The notes under the pieces are model-generated. The model had not been told where the DNA came from and made no database searches. It saw only the letters and a program-made list of their open reading frames with translations. A DNA stretch of 64,000 nucleotides from Hemicentrotus pulcherrimus (taxonomy: Eukaryota > Echinodermata > Echinoidea > Camarodonta > Strongylocentrotidae). Of the stretch, positions 24,901-35,047 are shown piece by piece. Both the position numbers and the translations under genes were made by a program. Numbering within the stretch: position 1 is the stretch's first letter; the number at the start of each line of letters is the position of its first letter. Location: contig BEXV01001090.1 in assembly GCA_003118195.1 (NCBI GenBank), forward strand, positions 48,299 through 112,298, in the 5' to 3' direction.

Positions 24901-27900
24901 GATGAATAAATCGGTACTTTTATGGAAGTATGGCGATGAGAGATTTACGTTTTGTCTTTTTGTTCTTTTTTTTCTTCCAGATATCAGCTCAGGAAAGCAG
25001 GCGGAAGAAGAAGGAATACTTGGAGGCTCTTGAGAAAAGGTGAGAAATAGAATTTACTTGAAAATCTTCCCCCCAAAATTCAGCATTAGACCGATTTAAT
25101 AACATATATTCAAATTGATGGATGTTTCTTTCCTGGAAACCTAGTGACGAGTTATTCCATTAACCTGTTGATGAATGAAGTGTAGCCTTTCAAAGCTAAA
25201 CATAAGATTCCGATAAATAATATCTTGATAACCACAGTTGGGTTTTTAAATAGTTACTACATGAATACCTGCCTTGTTATTCATTATCACTAACATAATG
25301 TTTTTGGTACACTGTTTTGGTATATGTCAAGATATTACGTTTCATCACTTTCGTCAAATATTGAGTGTCCATCCATTTTGACACTGCAGTAGACAGAACA
25401 AAAAAGGGGGAAAAAATAAGGTTCCAATAAATAAAGCAGAATTTTAACATAAATATTTATACCCAGTTCAAATTTGGAAAGCATGAACTAGTTCTATCCA
25501 TATGAAGAGATTTCATGAAATGATATAAGACAATGGTCTGTTTATAAACATGATATCTGCTCTGTTTTTAGAATGGACTCTTATACCAGCGAGAACACGG
25601 AACTGAAACGGAAAGTCGAGAACCTGGAGAACACAAACCAGTCCCTGAGCTCTCAGCTCTCCAAGCTACAGTCTATCGTCAACAAGATCTCCAAACCAAT
25701 CAAAGCTCATACAACTCAGACCGGTACTTGCCTCATGGTAAGATTAGAATCAGATTAAGATCAGATTAAGATTAATTGACACAGGTTAAAATCAGATTAA
25801 GATTGAAATATTGTCAACAAGATCTCCAAAACAATCAAAGCTCACACAACTCAGACCGGTACTTGCCTCATGGTAAGATTCAAATCAGATTAAGATTAAG
25901 TGACACGGTTAATATCAGATTAAGATTAAAATATCGTCAACAAGATCTCCAAACCAATCAAAACTCATACAACTCAGACCGGTACTTGCATCATGGTAAG
26001 ATTCAAATCAGATTAAGATTAATCGTCACAGATTAATATCAGATTAAGATTTATTGACACAGATTTCTATCAGATTAAGATTAAAATATTGTCAACAAAA
26101 TCACCAAACCAATCAAAGCTCATACAACTCAGACCGGTACTTGCCTCATGGTAAGATTAGAATCAGATTATGATCAGATTAATTGACACAGGTTAATATC
26201 AGATTAAGATTAAAGGGTTGGATTGCCCCTTAAAGAGCTTCTATTTTGAAGGCTTTAGGCTTCTACCCCTTTTATTATAATCTGCTTATACATTCCACCA
26301 CTCATTCATCATTGCTCCCGCACCCCCCTCCCCCTCCCCCAAACAAAAAAAAATATATATAAATAAATCTACAGTCCTCTGCGTTATTTGGTCCATCCAG
26401 TACCTAAAAAAGACTAAATGTGGCAAAAGCTGCTGAAGAATATTAGAATTTGTGATGTTTTGAGAAGAGTTTATTTGTACCTTTCTGTTGTGCAGAGTAG
26501 TTCTATTACTTGTTATTTAGGAATATAGTCATGCTTGTAAGACTGTTTAGGTCTTTAAAATGCTGATGCCATTCAGAAAGAAAAGAAAGAAAAAGAGAAA
26601 GAAAAAATCTTTTTGTAAAAGCAATTAGCAGGCCATTTCTTGCAATTTTGATTAGAGTAGATTGAAGTTTGCAGTGTTGTGTGAGTGTTTTTTTAACAGC
26701 AATTGAACAATCATTATTCTGTGTGTTCATTTCCATATGCAATACATCTAACACATTTCATCAATGATTTGAATCGAGCGTAACTTTAGTTACGGTATTG
26801 ACGAGCCTTGCCAAACAAACCTTCACACATGCATGTTGCAATCACAACGCATATTTATCACATAACTTTATTATTTATTTATTGTGCTGTTTTTTGTGTT
26901 CATTTTATTTCCCCCGTCCTTCCCATGCTTGCTTGTATTGAAATCGCCCGCCCGCCCGACTATTTATCACATGCACACACGAACATCGCCCTCTCATGAC
27001 AGCCCCCTACCGAGTCCCGCCACCACAGCAGCCAGAGACAGTGCAATGCCAAGAGATTGAGATGATGAAGGAGGCCCTCTCTAGGGCATTTAAGTGCAAT
27101 CAACAATTTTAAAGACAAGGCACAGGTGGGGTTTTCTCTTCAAAACATGGACTCTTTATTTTATTAACTAATTTGTAATCATCGCTTCTGATACCATCGT
27201 GCGCACCATGCTTGCCTAATTATAATATTCATGAAGAGAACATTTGCATATTAGATATCAGCTTTTTAAAGTTTTGTAGAACAAGTACAGGCAATACAAT
27301 TTCCAAAATTGCTGCTACACAGGGCTAAATTGCAGTTTAAGTTCATGTTTTTATGACCTTTTTTTGAATTAAAGATTGCATAAAATTAGTCGGACTCATT
27401 TCTTTCTAAATGTTTGGTACTCTCAAGAAAAATTAGTAGTGCATTGGAATTGAAATAAGGGGTATTTCTAGTGCCTTGTCGTAATAAAATGAAATAGTTG
27501 CATCTCTCAACTGCTCCAGCGCTTCATCTGCATTCATTCATCTACCACTTACAGTTTTTCTACAAATTCTTGTAAAACACACCNNNNNNNNNNNNNNNNN
27601 NNNNNNNNNNNNNNNNNNNNNNNNNNNNNNNNNNNNNNNNNNNNNNNNNNNNNNNNNNNNNNNNNNNNNNNNNNNNNNNNNNNNNNNNNNNNNNNNNNNN
27701 NNNNNNNNNNNNNNNNNNNNNNNNNNNNNNNNNNNNNNNNNNNNNNNNNNNNNNNNNNNNNNNNNNNNNNNNNNNNNNNNNNNNNNNNNNNNNNNNNNNN
27801 NNNNNNNNNNNNNNNNNNNNNNNNNNNNNNNNNNNNNNNNNNNNNNNNNNNNNNNNNNNNNNNNNNNNNNNNNNNNNNNNNNNNNNNNNNNNNNNNNNNN

Positions 27901-29702
27901 NNNNNNNNNNNNNNNNNNNNNNNNNNNNNNNNNNNNNNNTCTGTCTTCCCTTTTCCATTACCAGTACTAGTTAGTCATTTTTTCCATAGCATTTTCAATA
28001 CCTTTGTGAGTAGTTTGTTAGAATGCATGTATCCGTTGAATGGACCTGTTTACTAACACATTCAAATTTATGGATGATTTAATCTCACCTGAAATTTGCT
28101 TAACCACATTTTCTTCTCATTTTACTCAACCCAATTTTTTGATAAATCACGATAGCTCATTTTTGTTTTTGTTGGTCTTTTCGGATTTAATTTCATGTTT
28201 TTTTTGGCATGTAGATTGGCGACCTCAAGCTCATCTAAACTTCACTAAATTACATTTTCCACGCTTGTTACTCTATCCGATACAAACTTGAGATTCCACA
28301 CCGCAATTCAAAACACAATTGAAAAAGTATCTGTTATCAAAAAATATGACTGTCATTTTATTTACCAGTAGGTTAATAAACTTGCTTATTTATTGTCATG
28401 CCTTTGATCAAAGATATATGTGTGCATTGTAAATTCTTGTACTACGATATTATATTAATCGCTAAGTCTCTCTTATATTTCTTTCTTGTCTTTTCAGGTT
28501 TTAGTTTTATGTTTTGCTGTCTTCCTTGGTTCCTGGACACCCCACTCATTCTTGAGCAGCAACCAACACCTCCCCAAGCTCTTCTCATCCTCATCGCCTA
28601 ACAACGACATGCCACACCCCTTCTTCGGTCCCTATGGTAACAACATTCAGTACTCCGCCCCCAGTTTCCATGGCGACGACGACGGCGAAGACCAGCCCAA
28701 CCCCATTTTCAGGATGTATGGTCCCAAGCCAGCTTCCGGTTCGGTGGACGATGACCCCTATACGACTCACTCCAGTAAGTTCCCTTAATTTGATTTTTAT
28801 TTCATTTTAAGAGCAACTTGAGAATATTCAATTAAATTTGGTGGAATGCATTTTGATCACCAAGCATTGCTATCAATCATTGCTTGAAAAAGAGATTAGC
28901 TGTAATATCTTTCAATGGCAGTTGCAACCTGCACCCTAGGGAGAGGCATACAAAGAGAGGGAGACACATAGACAGAGGATAGAGAGGGAGAGAGAGAGAG
29001 AGATAGAGTGAGAGAGAGATAGATAGAGAGAGTGAGAGACAGATAGAAAGAGAGAGAGAGAGAGATAGAGTGAGAGAGAGAGATAGATAGAGAGAGTGAG
29101 AGACAGATAGAAAGAGAGAGAGAGAGAGATAGAGTGAGAGAGAGAGATAGAGTGTCACAGAGGCAGAAAGAGAGAGAACAGGAGTAGGGAGGGAGAAGGA
29201 AAGATAGACAGAGGAAAGAGAGAGATATACAGCGACAGAGAGATAGAGAGTGACAGAGGCAGAAAGAGAGAGAGAGAGGGGGGGGGAGGGAGAGGGAAAG
29301 ATAGACAAAGATAGACAGAGGAAGAGAGAGGGATGATGGATGTTGGGGTTGAATTTTAGTGAGGGATGAATCATTGGTAATGAAACTTTGCTGTTTTCTT
29401 CTTTTCTTCTCACAGTCCGTTCTTCTCGCACCCTGCTCTCCTACCAAGATGAGGAAGATGCCTTCGCCAGTATTGATCCTCATTACCATGAAGACAGCCA
29501 CGCCCTTCTGGACAACATAGCCCCAGAGGCCCCTAGCTTTGCCAAGATGGCCGCTGCCATGATGACTGGGCTGGGGTCGGATGTTGCGGGCGTGGAGAGC
29601 GAGGAGACCGGCTATGAGGCGTATATGATGCACCCCGACATGGAAGCCAAGATCATACCCGTCGATACGATGGCCCTTATCAATCGCTCCTCAAACAAGT
29701 GA
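21780..29702 (+). CDS. CREB3L1: CREB3L1/CREB3L2-like ER-membrane bZIP transcription factor, whole visible gene (8 exons)
   Basis: Join 21786-21987, 22598-22912, 23495-23682, 23987-24133, 24981-25039, 25572-25737, 28498-28774, 29416-29702. The lengths sum to 1641 nt, exactly 547 codons including stop, and every junction keeps phase. Residues counted from the ATG at 21786: acidic tyrosine-rich N-terminus (1-60), Thr/Ser-rich activation region (68-172), MPPTPPGS and DSDGSESP block (about 178-200), the family-specific [20 protein letters not shown] stretch, basic region and leucine zipper (about 271-335), TQTGTCLM followed by a hydrophobic membrane segment (about 356-372), a luminal tail with R456-T-L-L459 (site-1-protease RxxL type) and a stop after residue 546. 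Known for the family: an ER-anchored factor released by S1P/S2P cleavage that activates secretory-pathway genes. The first exon opens in frame upstream of the ATG (Q-P-M), so an earlier coding exon is likely; I could not find it. CREB3L1 and CREB3L2 cannot be told apart here, and invertebrates usually carry one ancestor of both. Confidence 0.93.
21992..22140. mobile_element. MITE-like element just inside CREB3L intron 1
   Basis: Begins GCATTTTCACAAAGCCTTTT only a few bases after the donor at 21988 and ends AAGTTTTGTGAAATGGGGCCC. The interior carries CAATGACAAATGAC and CAGTGACAAATATG plus AACCAATCAGAAGCAAGGAT. The ends are inverted relative to each other. Confidence 0.8.
22265..22510 (+). repeat. 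Degenerate (ACC)n tract ahead of CREB3L exon b
   Basis: About 240 bp of CACCACCACC, CCACTACC and CATCATCATC variants ending about 90 bp before the exon b acceptor. Exon b itself holds a run of ACC codons, so similar triplets exist on both sides of the splice site. Confidence 0.85.
22598..22912 (+). CDS. CREB3L1: CREB3L exon b (Thr/Ser-rich activation region)
   Basis: Pyrimidine-rich acceptor ...CCCTCAAG|AT at 22597; donor AATG|GTTAGT. The first two bases complete GAT, giving [14 protein letters not shown] across the junction. It holds a poly-Thr run encoded by ACC repeats (about 22706-22722), and IKLE, a second sumoylation-type motif. It ends in phase 1 and joins the next exon as VDNG-LGSKHQ. 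The Thr run makes this exon prone to length variation. Confidence 0.87.
23495..23682 (+). CDS. CREB3L1: CREB3L exon c (MPPTPP / DSDGSESP block)
   Basis: Acceptor ATAAATCAG|GA; donor CCAG|GTAAGT. It encodes [20 protein letters not shown] and then [22 protein letters not shown] followed by SDSDGSxSPRS is a hallmark of vertebrate CREB3L1/2. TPPGS fits the general Cdc4/FBXW7 phosphodegron consensus (S/T-P-x-x-S/T/E); that role is inferred. Ends in phase 0. Confidence 0.92.
23710..23890 (+). repeat. Degenerate (GAT)n tract in CREB3L intron
   Basis: GATGATGATG, GGTGATGCTGAT and GATGGTGATGG variants begin about 30 bp after the donor of exon c. The six-frame reading (Met/Val or His-rich chains) is a product of the repeat and not a gene. 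Confidence 0.85.
23987..24133 (+). CDS. CREB3L1: CREB3L exon d (pre-bZIP helix and start of basic region)
   Basis: Acceptor TTTCCGCAG|AAA; donor AACAAG|GTAAGG; 49 codons, phase 0 at both ends. It encodes [20 protein letters not shown], then [20 protein letters not shown]. This conserved extension before the basic region is the diagnostic feature of the CREB3 subfamily and separates it from ordinary CREB/ATF bZIPs. Confidence 0.96.
24690..24895 (-). mobile_element. SINE-like element in CREB3L intron, reverse orientation
   Basis: On the minus strand: CACGGCACTAACGTACTTTG, AAGACATTTAT, CTCTCCATCCAGGTGTTAAA, then GCGCCTTGAGCCTTGG and a tail GCGCTATATAAATATCCAAT with ATTATT repeats. This tail type is common in marine-invertebrate SINEs. 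It sits between the exons for the two halves of the bZIP basic region. Confidence 0.78.
24981..25039 (+). CDS. CREB3L1: CREB3L exon e (DNA-contacting basic region)
   Basis: Acceptor with a long T tract ending TTCCAG|ATA; donor AAAAG|GTGAGA. It encodes [19 protein letters not shown] and ends in phase 2. With the previous exon this completes the bZIP signature [15 protein letters not shown], whose Asn, Ala, Ser and Arg contact DNA in known family members. The next exon supplies the A of AGA (Arg). Confidence 0.96.
25572..25737 (+). CDS. CREB3L1: CREB3L exon f (leucine zipper and membrane-proximal TQTGTCLM)
   Basis: Acceptor TGTTTTTAG|A; donor CTCATG|GTAAGA. It encodes [20 protein letters not shown] and continues through [14 protein letters not shown] to TQTGTCLM, phase 0 end. 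It carries the zipper heptads and the conserved Cys just before the membrane segment. Its last ~63 nt, with donor and adjacent intron, recur three more times downstream (25806-26215). If the donor is skipped the frame adds VRLESD and stops at 25756-25758. Confidence 0.95.
25675..26215 (+). repeat. Four tandem copies of the 3' edge of CREB3L exon f with its splice donor
   Basis: The segment from ATCGTCAACAAGATCTCC to CTCATGGTAAGATT occurs at 25675, 25810, 25933 and 26088, separated by AT-rich spacers built of AATCAGATTAAGATT. Spacing is about 135, 123 and 155 bp. The donor GT of each copy (25738, 25873, 25996, 26151) keeps the context CATG|GTAAGATT. Only the first copy is continuous with the rest of the exon; copies 2-4 are intronic. 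Confidence 0.95.
27003..27112 (+). other. Unassigned coding-like segment in the CREB3L intron
   Basis: AG at 27001-27002 is followed by an open stretch reading [20 protein letters not shown] and [15 protein letters not shown] to TAA 27110-27112 (35 codons). G+C is well above the flanks. In the phase required after CREB3L exon f (phase 0) the reading would instead be [20 protein letters not shown], then stop. It could be an alternative terminal exon, a relic of another gene, or chance. I do not recognise the peptide. Confidence 0.35.
27584..27939. other. Assembly gap (356 N)
   Basis: Run of undetermined bases within the CREB3L intron between exons f and g. The flanks show no exon. Any frame spanning it is an artefact. 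Confidence 0.99.
28498..28774 (+). CDS. CREB3L1: CREB3L exon g (membrane segment and first luminal part)
   Basis: Acceptor CTTGTCTTTTCAG|GTT; donor ACTCCA|GTAAGT; phase 0 in, phase 1 out. It opens with [15 protein letters not shown], completing the ER-membrane segment begun by TCLM; the Pro just after it could help intramembrane cleavage by S2P. The following 75 residues are polar luminal sequence rich in Asp, Pro and Ser, longer than the matching stretch I recall in human CREB3L1. Confidence 0.93.
28925..29335. repeat. (GA)n microsatellite with minisatellite structure
   Basis: About 400 bp of AGAGAGAGAT, GAGTGAGAGA and GACAGATAGAAAG variants. A unit of about 60 bp (GAGTGAGAGACAGATAGAAA then GAGAGAGA) repeats at least twice at 29015-29140. 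It fills most of the intron between the last two CREB3L exons. Long Ser/Leu frames on the minus strand are repeat shadows. Confidence 0.92.
29416..29702 (+). CDS. CREB3L1: CREB3L terminal coding exon (luminal S1P site and C-terminus)
   Basis: Acceptor TTCTTCTCACAG|TC completes an ATC codon, then [24 protein letters not shown] is an RxxL site-1-protease motif, about 85 residues after the membrane segment. The chain ends INRSSNK with TGA at 29700-29702; NRSS is an N-glycosylation sequon, as expected of a luminal tail. The preceding intron is largely a GA microsatellite. Confidence 0.9.
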
Positions 29703-32700
29703 ATTAACGTCCTTAATATCTTGAGTAAAAAGATCCTTCTCCTTCTCTATCTAGTCCATATGTGGACAGAATATCCAAGTCTTTTTATCTTTTCAAACAT
29801 AGTGACACCATATATGAACGTGTATAGAGAGATGGGATATTAGAAAGGCCGTTCTCGCCATTTTTGTTGGGAGAGAGGTTGCTTATGGTGCTTTTAATGA
29901 TGTTTGGCCAAGATCAACCAGATCATGTATCATCGAGAGTAAAAGTTATTTCTCACCAGTTTGTTGAGCCCTTAGAAATTTGACATAAACCCCATAATTT
30001 CTTGCTGGTATTACAAATCATCCTTGTTTTGATGGAAGCATTGCTTTAGTTTTGAAGTGTCATCCAATTAAAGCAATTTTCACAACTCATAATGACTTTG
30101 GCTGCAAAACTCAAGCTACAAGTTTGTTATGCCATAAAATCAATACAATGAAACTTACTTTAAAGACAGAGTACTCGTTACAAGTTCACAAGTTGTCCAG
30201 TGTCGAGACATATTTGTGAGAATAACTTGGGGGTGTGTTGCGTGCCGTAAAGTTTCTTTCGCGGTCCAAATCTGTGATTTGAGCTTGCGAATGGAAAGCA
30301 GAAATATTTCATCAAGACGTGGTGGACGTGGTTCTCCAAGATGGGGTTCATGCCGTGACGGGTATTGGACCATGAACCTGCACTGCGCCGCGTGTTGATG
30401 GTGGTGTCCTGTTAAAAGGATGGAGAAATCATCGTTTCTAGAGAAAACCTCTTGGTTGTTGTTTTTTCTAAAAGTAAGATCATGTATTAAACGGCTAGAA
30501 AGAGGTAGATAATATCCTATTGAGCTTCCAGACCCATTTATGTTTTCAATATTTAATGCTAGAAGATGATGAGATTTATTTGAGGAAATGAATTTGAATG
30601 ATCTCCTAGAATCCTTGTCTCTATTCTAAGATCAGAATATTTTTATTGTTTTTTATTTGTCCAAGGAAGACTGTAAAAGATTAAATCGGGTATGAAAAGA
30701 AGTAAAACTTGTGCCTTGCCTGTCATATTTATGTACATGTAGTTTAGTAGATTAATGGAATCTACATGAAATGAATTATGTATTAATTAGAATCATTGGC
30801 CATTGGAGTGAAAAATAACGGAATAAATTCACGGTCAACAAGTGTTATTGATTATTTGTTTCAAATTACACAGGTATGTAAATGTAGTGTGAAATACTTA
30901 AGGATCACGGCGTATAAGTGACAAAAAGATGATTCTTTTAGGGGTGTTTTGTTTATATTGAAGCCCAGAATATAAGGTTTCATTAGATTACAAAAATCAT
31001 TCATATTTTGATAGACATGTAGAATAACAGTATGAAGATACATGTATGTACTTACATGTGAACCTTTGACTGCAAGTACCTGTCTTTGTTTTATTGTGTT
31101 CTTGTTTATTTTTTATTTTTTGCAGATTTATTGAAAGGTTTTATATTTATGTTGGAAATGTTACATGCTAGTGGGAAATGAATCAGGGAAAAACCTTTGA
31201 TTTTCATGCTTTTTGTCGTTTTCTTGTGTACTTGGGACCACTAAAAAGAAGAATGTTGTATCATGTAGATGTACATGTTTATTTATTTTACTATTTTCTT
31301 GTCTGTTATTTTTAGGAGCATTCAGGGTTTTTCTCACATAGCCTCATGAGTCAGGTCATGTGTTTATTGTCACTTTTTATCATTTTTTTTTTTTTAATAC
31401 ATTGATTTGGGAATCAATTTTTTTTTGCCTCTTGTTCATAAAAGTGGAATGTCCTCTTTTTATCTTTTTTTTGTGCCAAACATGTGCTGAATGTGTTATA
31501 AAGATGTTTGTGCCAGTGAGTATAACGAATTGAATTAGTTGTTATGAAAATTTGTATAAATATTAAAAATCATGTGAAAATGTCTTGATTTATGAATATG
31601 AGGGAAGTCCTTATATCTAAGATTGCCAAAAAACAGTAAACTGCCTATTTTGTCTCGTAAAAGTAAAAAAATATATAAATCTTTGCGTGTCCCTGTTTTG
31701 CCTTAGTTATAGGGTAGTCCTTAGGCAAAGTTTTATTTTGGAAAATGTTTTCCTTAATGTAAGTTAAAAGGCATGTGCAGGCACTGACGCCTTATTTCTA
31801 AATTATTTTTGTTAGAACAAAAACATTTTTTTGATGACTTGCATATTCCATCCCCACTGTGAGTTTTTAAATATTTTGATATTTATAATCATGATCCGTT
31901 AAATTGATTGCATCATTTATTCAGTAAGTAATTGAGTAGTACCCCTGAACAAAAAACTTAAATTTATTTACCGGTAATAATATTTTTCCCCATAATGGTT
32001 GAAATTCATTTGTTGTTTTCGTTTGCACAAGTCTATTTAGCGAGCTGAATTCAGAAAGCCTACTCTTTAAAATTTTATTTAGGTTATTTAAGGAACTTTA
32101 ACTCAAAAGAGAATGATTTTCAGGATGAAATGAATATAGTATCTCTTTCTTAAAATTATGTGCAGTATTACTTTTAATTTTTTGGAAGATAAAGTGCCTT
32201 ATTGTATCTTGTTCAAGAGGAATGTGTAAAGCCTGTGAAACAGAAAACAATATTGCCTTTGGTTTCTTTTCCTCTTCTTTCTTACCTAATTTCCTTTTCC
32301 TATAACTCTTGCTCAAATCTTTCTCAATTTCCGATAACTTCTGTAGATAATAATTGTACATACAAAATAAAAATCATATATGAATATTTCTTTTCTAATT
32401 CTGTTCAGTTCAAGCTAAAAAAAATTCTTCAGTGGCATTGAGCGAACAAATTATTTGTTTATTTCTGAGCTTTGTTTCTCAAAATTGTACATACATCTCT
32501 TAATTAATAAATCCTCATTACTAAAGCCTTGAAGGTATGCTTTGACTTGTAAATTCTGTTTGTTTCTCGTGGAATATCGATCCCACAATTATGAATGTCT
32601 CATTCTCAAACTGTACTAATATGTCGCATACTATCATTGTAGTTTTCTTTGAAGGCTTTAATACACACAGATTGTATACCTTTAGGAATAAGGCAAAAAA

Positions 32701-32959
32701 CAGAATCATTTGCTGAAAAGGCTTCCAGATATTTCCTCTTTGTTCAAAAGTATATTTTTTAAACTTTTGCCCAATATAAATTACTACAAAAAAATCTTCA
32801 AAATGAGAGATTATACTGTGGGATTACATTGCATTGAATTGTAAATAAATGTATTTTCCATCAGTATTAAAAAAGTCATTGTCAATGTTGTGTTTTTCAT
32901 GGAAAATGAGTTGTGCATAGGGTGAATGAGCATTTTTTCAGATATGTATGTGGAAATTG
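29703..32959 (+). other. Probable CREB3L 3' UTR and downstream DNA
   Basis: AT-rich sequence after the stop at 29702. AATAAA signals occur at 30822-30827 and 32366-32371; I cannot tell which is used. No further coding exon seen. Several T-rich stretches (31380-31440) and a TACATGT motif at 31040-31060. Confidence 0.5.
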
Positions 32960-33560
32960 AGTCAGGAAGATTTGGGGATAAGAGACGGAAAGAGGGAGAA
33001 GGGAAGGGGAATGAGTGAGAGAAAGAGAGGGGGAGGGAGGGATAGAAAGAGCGAGAGAGAAAGAAGGGGGTGTGAGTGAGAGACAGAGAGAGATACGGGA
33101 AGTGGGAATGAGTGAGAGAAACAGAGAAAGAGAGAAGAGGGGGTAAAGGGAGAAGGAAAGGGAAATGAGTGATAGACAATAAAAGGGGAGAAGGGAATGG
33201 GAATGCATGAGCATGAGAGACAAAAGGGGAAGGGGAATGAATGAGAGAAACAGAGAGAGAAGGGGGATGCGTGAGAGAGAGGGGGGATGCTGAGAGAGAA
33301 GGGGGATGCGTGAGAGAGAGGGGGGATGCGTGAGAGAGAGGGGGGATGCTGAGAGAGAAGGGGGATGCGTGAGAGAGAAGGGGGATGCGTGAGAGAGAGG
33401 GGGGATGCTGAGAGAGAAGGGGGATGCGTGAGAGAGAAGGGGGATGCGTGAGAGAGAGGGGGGATGCTGAGAGAGAAGGGGGATGCGTGAGAGAAAGGAA
33501 GGGGAATGAGTGAGGGAGACAGAAAGAGAAGGGAATGGAATGAGAGAGAGACGAGACTTG
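32960..33560. repeat. Purine-rich minisatellite with higher-order repeat
   Basis: Starts as irregular GAATGAGTGAGAGAAA units. From 33255 to 33495 it becomes regular, alternating about 20-bp monomers GGGGGATGCGTGAGAGAGA and 18-bp monomers GGGGATGCTGAGAGAGAA. The last three cycles repeat as a ~59-bp block of three monomers. It is followed by a C run and an A run (33583-33611). Confidence 0.9.
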
Positions 33561-34458
33561 CAGGGATAAATACGATTAGATCCCCCCCCCCCAAAAAAAA
33601 AAAAAAAAAAAGGTGGATGTACAGAGATAGATACAGTTAACAACTAAATTATTCATACCCTTGCCAAGATTTGAATTGTTTACAGTATGTGAAAATTGAT
33701 TTGTCCTCATTCAAGTTTCCTGAGAATACGACATATCAAAGCTTACATCTGAAAGTATCCACCTTTCATTCTTGAGTTACGAAAAAAATACAAAAAACAT
33801 CATCTTTACAAGAGGTATGAATAATTTAGTCATTAACTGAATATATAACAAGAACTACAAATGCAAGATTATTGACAGAGATAGGCTTAAAGGCCCTCTA
33901 AAGTGTTGGAAGCCCCAAATTAGATGGCACAATTTCACTAAAACTGTACGATAATGTGAGAGAGGATGTCATTTAACTGACTAAAACACACTTCTGCAAA
34001 GATTCCCCCCCCCCAAAAAAAAAAAAGTGTTTGAAGATGATAAAAGAATACATAATTCAGGTTTTCTGTTGAATGCAGAAAACTTAAATTTTGTATTCTT
34101 TCAGCAATATTCGACTTTAATAAATACATTTGAAAATCATTGCAGAAATGCGTGTTAAATGACATCCTTTCACATAACAAGTTGTTTGGGCTCCCAACAC
34201 GTCAGAGGGGCTTTAATACGTAAAGAGAAAGAGAAACATGTAGATGTGGACATGTACATGAATATGTGTTCATCTAGCTTCCTTGATAACATAGACACAT
34301 AATTATACATGTATTGAAAAATGGATATATATGTACAGAACTGTAGATAGAGGATGCATTTATGCACATTGAAACAACCCATTTACTTTTTCACTTGATA
34401 ATGTAAAGTGATATCCTTACGTCTACCCCCGACAACGATGTGGACGATTTACCTAGGT

Positions 34459-35047
34459 AAGTTAATCTGGTTTCACACTCGGGATATCTCAATTCAAAGA
34501 ATAATCAATTTTTAAAGATACCAGTAGCACGTTTTCAAAAGAAATCTTGCAAGATTGCATGGTAGGGTGGGTGCTACTGACTTTAACATATCGCTTGTTG
34601 ACTTGTTTTATATAATTTGTTAGCAATAAAACATTTTAGTTATTGATACAAGCTACTGAAATGGATGCCTTTGACTGTCTGTGAGGAAGCAAGTTGCCGA
34701 ATCGCGGCTGTTGTTATTTATTAAGTACGAAGAGCTGTCAAGACATCTTGATCATCTGATTTCATGCTCGGGATATCTCAATTCAAAGAATAATTAAATT
34801 TATAGGGATACCAGTAGTTTTATTCAAGATTGCATGGTACGGTGGGTGCTAGTAACTTAAACAAATCACTTGTTAGCAAGAAAACGTCACAGTAACTGAA
34901 ACAAGCTATTAAAATGGATGCCTATTAAAATTGATTGCAGTCGCCGAATCGCTGCAATTATTGTGTAACAAGTTTTATGAGGAAAGGGGCATTTGGATCC
35001 ATTAAACTAATGGCAATTATGAGCTGTCAGACATCTCCATCATGAAG
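34459..35047. repeat. ~290-bp tandem duplication downstream of CREB3L
   Basis: TTTCACACTCGGGATATCTC at 34471 recurs as TTTCATGCTCGGGATATCTC at 34760. Shared blocks follow: GATACCAGTAG, AAGATTGCATGGTA, GGGTGGGTGCTA, CAAGCTA, AAATGGATGCCT, GCCGAATCGC and GAGCTGTCA. No coding frame. Confidence 0.88.

Noticed and set aside
25776..26036. 86-codon + frame with repeated IRLRLK and NSDRYL
   Set aside because: Out-of-frame translation of the exon-tail tandem array, not a separate gene.
27560..27958. 132-codon minus-strand frame
   Set aside because: Almost entirely undetermined bases of the assembly gap.
28877..29633. Minus-strand frames of 184 and 245 codons rich in Ser and Leu
   Set aside because: They are translations of the GA microsatellite in the last CREB3L intron and of its coding exon read backwards; no domain and no splice logic.
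28930..33560. CRISPR-like regularity of repeats
   Set aside because: Eukaryotic simple repeats without unique spacers of constant length.
32811..33643. Minus-strand frames of 122, 210 and 248 codons
   Set aside because: Shadows of the purine-rich minisatellite; all three overlap in different frames with the same Ser/Leu/Pro composition.
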